From Acidimicrobiales bacterium (GTDB lineage Bacteria; Actinomycetota; Acidimicrobiia; Acidimicrobiales; SZUA-35): 5,128 bases of DNA. The notes under the pieces were generated by a model. It ran no database searches and was not told where the DNA came from. It saw only the letters and a program-made list of their open reading frames with translations. The stretch spans positions 1-5,128 of the forward strand of contig JAHECQ010000056.1 in NCBI GenBank assembly GCA_024641625.1. The letters are read 5' to 3'. A program made the position numbers and the translations under genes. Within the stretch, counting starts at the first letter, position 1, and each line of letters starts with the position of its first letter. This document shows, piece after piece, positions 4,665-5,128 of the stretch.

Positions 4665-5128
4665 TGTCGTGGTTGGTCTTCGGACCATCGTGCAGTGCAC
4701 GGGCGCGCCGGAGGCGCCGCTTGGTCCTCGTGCCGGCATCGGCCGGTCTGCTCATCGCCTCGTGCTCGGGAGGCATCTCCGACGGCGTAGGGTCCACTCC
4801 GCTGGATGCGCTCGACACCCGGCCAGGCACGACCGAGCCTTGGTCGGAGTTCTGTGGCGATGCCGTAGGGTTCGTCGACCATCTCTCGCAGAACGGCGTC
4901 ATGCTGTTCGATCCGAGCACCGCGCCCGACTTCATGACCGAAGCGCAGAGGCGGCTGACCGATATGGAGGCATCGGCCCCGAACGAGATCCTGCCGGAGG
5001 TGGAGGCGGTCCATGCGGCCTACCGGGAGTTGGAGGGCCTCCTGGTTGCGGTGTCCTACGACGTGGCCAACATCGATGCCCAACAACTGGTGGCCGAGAT
5101 GCAGACCGACGCCTCGATCACCCTCGAT
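4664..5128 (+). CDS. Putative lipoprotein of unknown function, 3' end cut by window
   Basis: 155 codons from ATG 4664 to the right edge, no stop seen. The start overlaps the rnhB TGA by one base (TGATG), with AGGAG at 4648-4652 a possible though distant ribosome binding site. Residues 12-33 form a lipoprotein signal peptide: RARRRR, a hydrophobic stretch LVLVPASAGLLIAS, then Cys33 in a good lipobox (IASC), followed by SGG. The protein would be cut before Cys33, lipid-modified and held on the outer face of the cytoplasmic membrane. The part after the linker (about 58 onwards) begins WSEFCGDAVGFVDHL and looks mainly helical, with Cys63 conserved-looking. I do not recognise the domain; a substrate-binding role cannot be claimed. 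Linkage to rnhB looks like simple operon packing. Confidence 0.85.
   Translation, partial: MSWLVFGPSCSARARRRRRLVLVPASAGLLIASCSGGISDGVGSTPLDALDTRPGTTEPWSEFCGDAVGFVDHLSQNGVMLFDPSTAPDFMTEAQRRLTDMEASAPNEILPEVEAVHAAYRELEGLLVAVSYDVANIDAQQLVAEMQTDASITLD

Overview
This is a GC-rich chromosomal window with tightly packed genes, several GTG starts, short or overlapping gene junctions and an F420-biosynthesis gene. It points to a high-GC actinobacterium. I lean towards an Acidimicrobiia-like lineage because of the style of the exported protein at 3273-3920 (an N-terminus ending in Ala-rich sequence plus ATGNLP, and an HG..VS..A motif). That lineage call rests on memory of similar proteins, not on a search.

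Layout. On the minus strand, a two-gene operon reads leftwards from about 1384: a CofC/FbiD-type guanylyltransferase for coenzyme F420 (764-1384), then a PIG-L/LmbE-type zinc deacetylase (1-767, cut by the window edge). Their stop and start codons overlap as ATGA. On the plus strand, diverging from the same 75-85 bp gap, is a 559-residue protein of unknown function (1468-3147). Its ends look like the beta-domains of a glucan-acting glycoside hydrolase, but no catalytic core is recognisable. A stem-loop follows its stop codon. Next is an exported, very acidic, repeat-rich protein (3273-3920) with three kinds of tandem repeat, including a perfect 5 x 9 bp (Asp-Lys-Ser) array. Then comes ribonuclease HII (rnhB, 3969-4664), overlapping by one base with a lipoprotein gene of unknown function (4664 to the right edge, cut).

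Regulation. Three of the transcription units (cofC, the 1468 gene, rnhB) have a TAGNNT hexamer ending 6-8 bases before the start codon and no convincing Shine-Dalgarno sequence. This fits -10 boxes driving leaderless mRNAs. The acidic protein gene instead has a strong Shine-Dalgarno and no visible -10 box. The divergent gap also holds a 16 bp palindrome centred almost midway between the two putative -10 boxes, a candidate shared operator.

There is no mobile element, CRISPR array, tRNA or rRNA, and no gene-free stretch above 300 bases. Most genes are ordinary housekeeping or metabolic genes. The two plus-strand proteins of unknown function (1468-3147 and 3273-3920) are the least explained content; I did not find clear evidence of a new multi-gene system.
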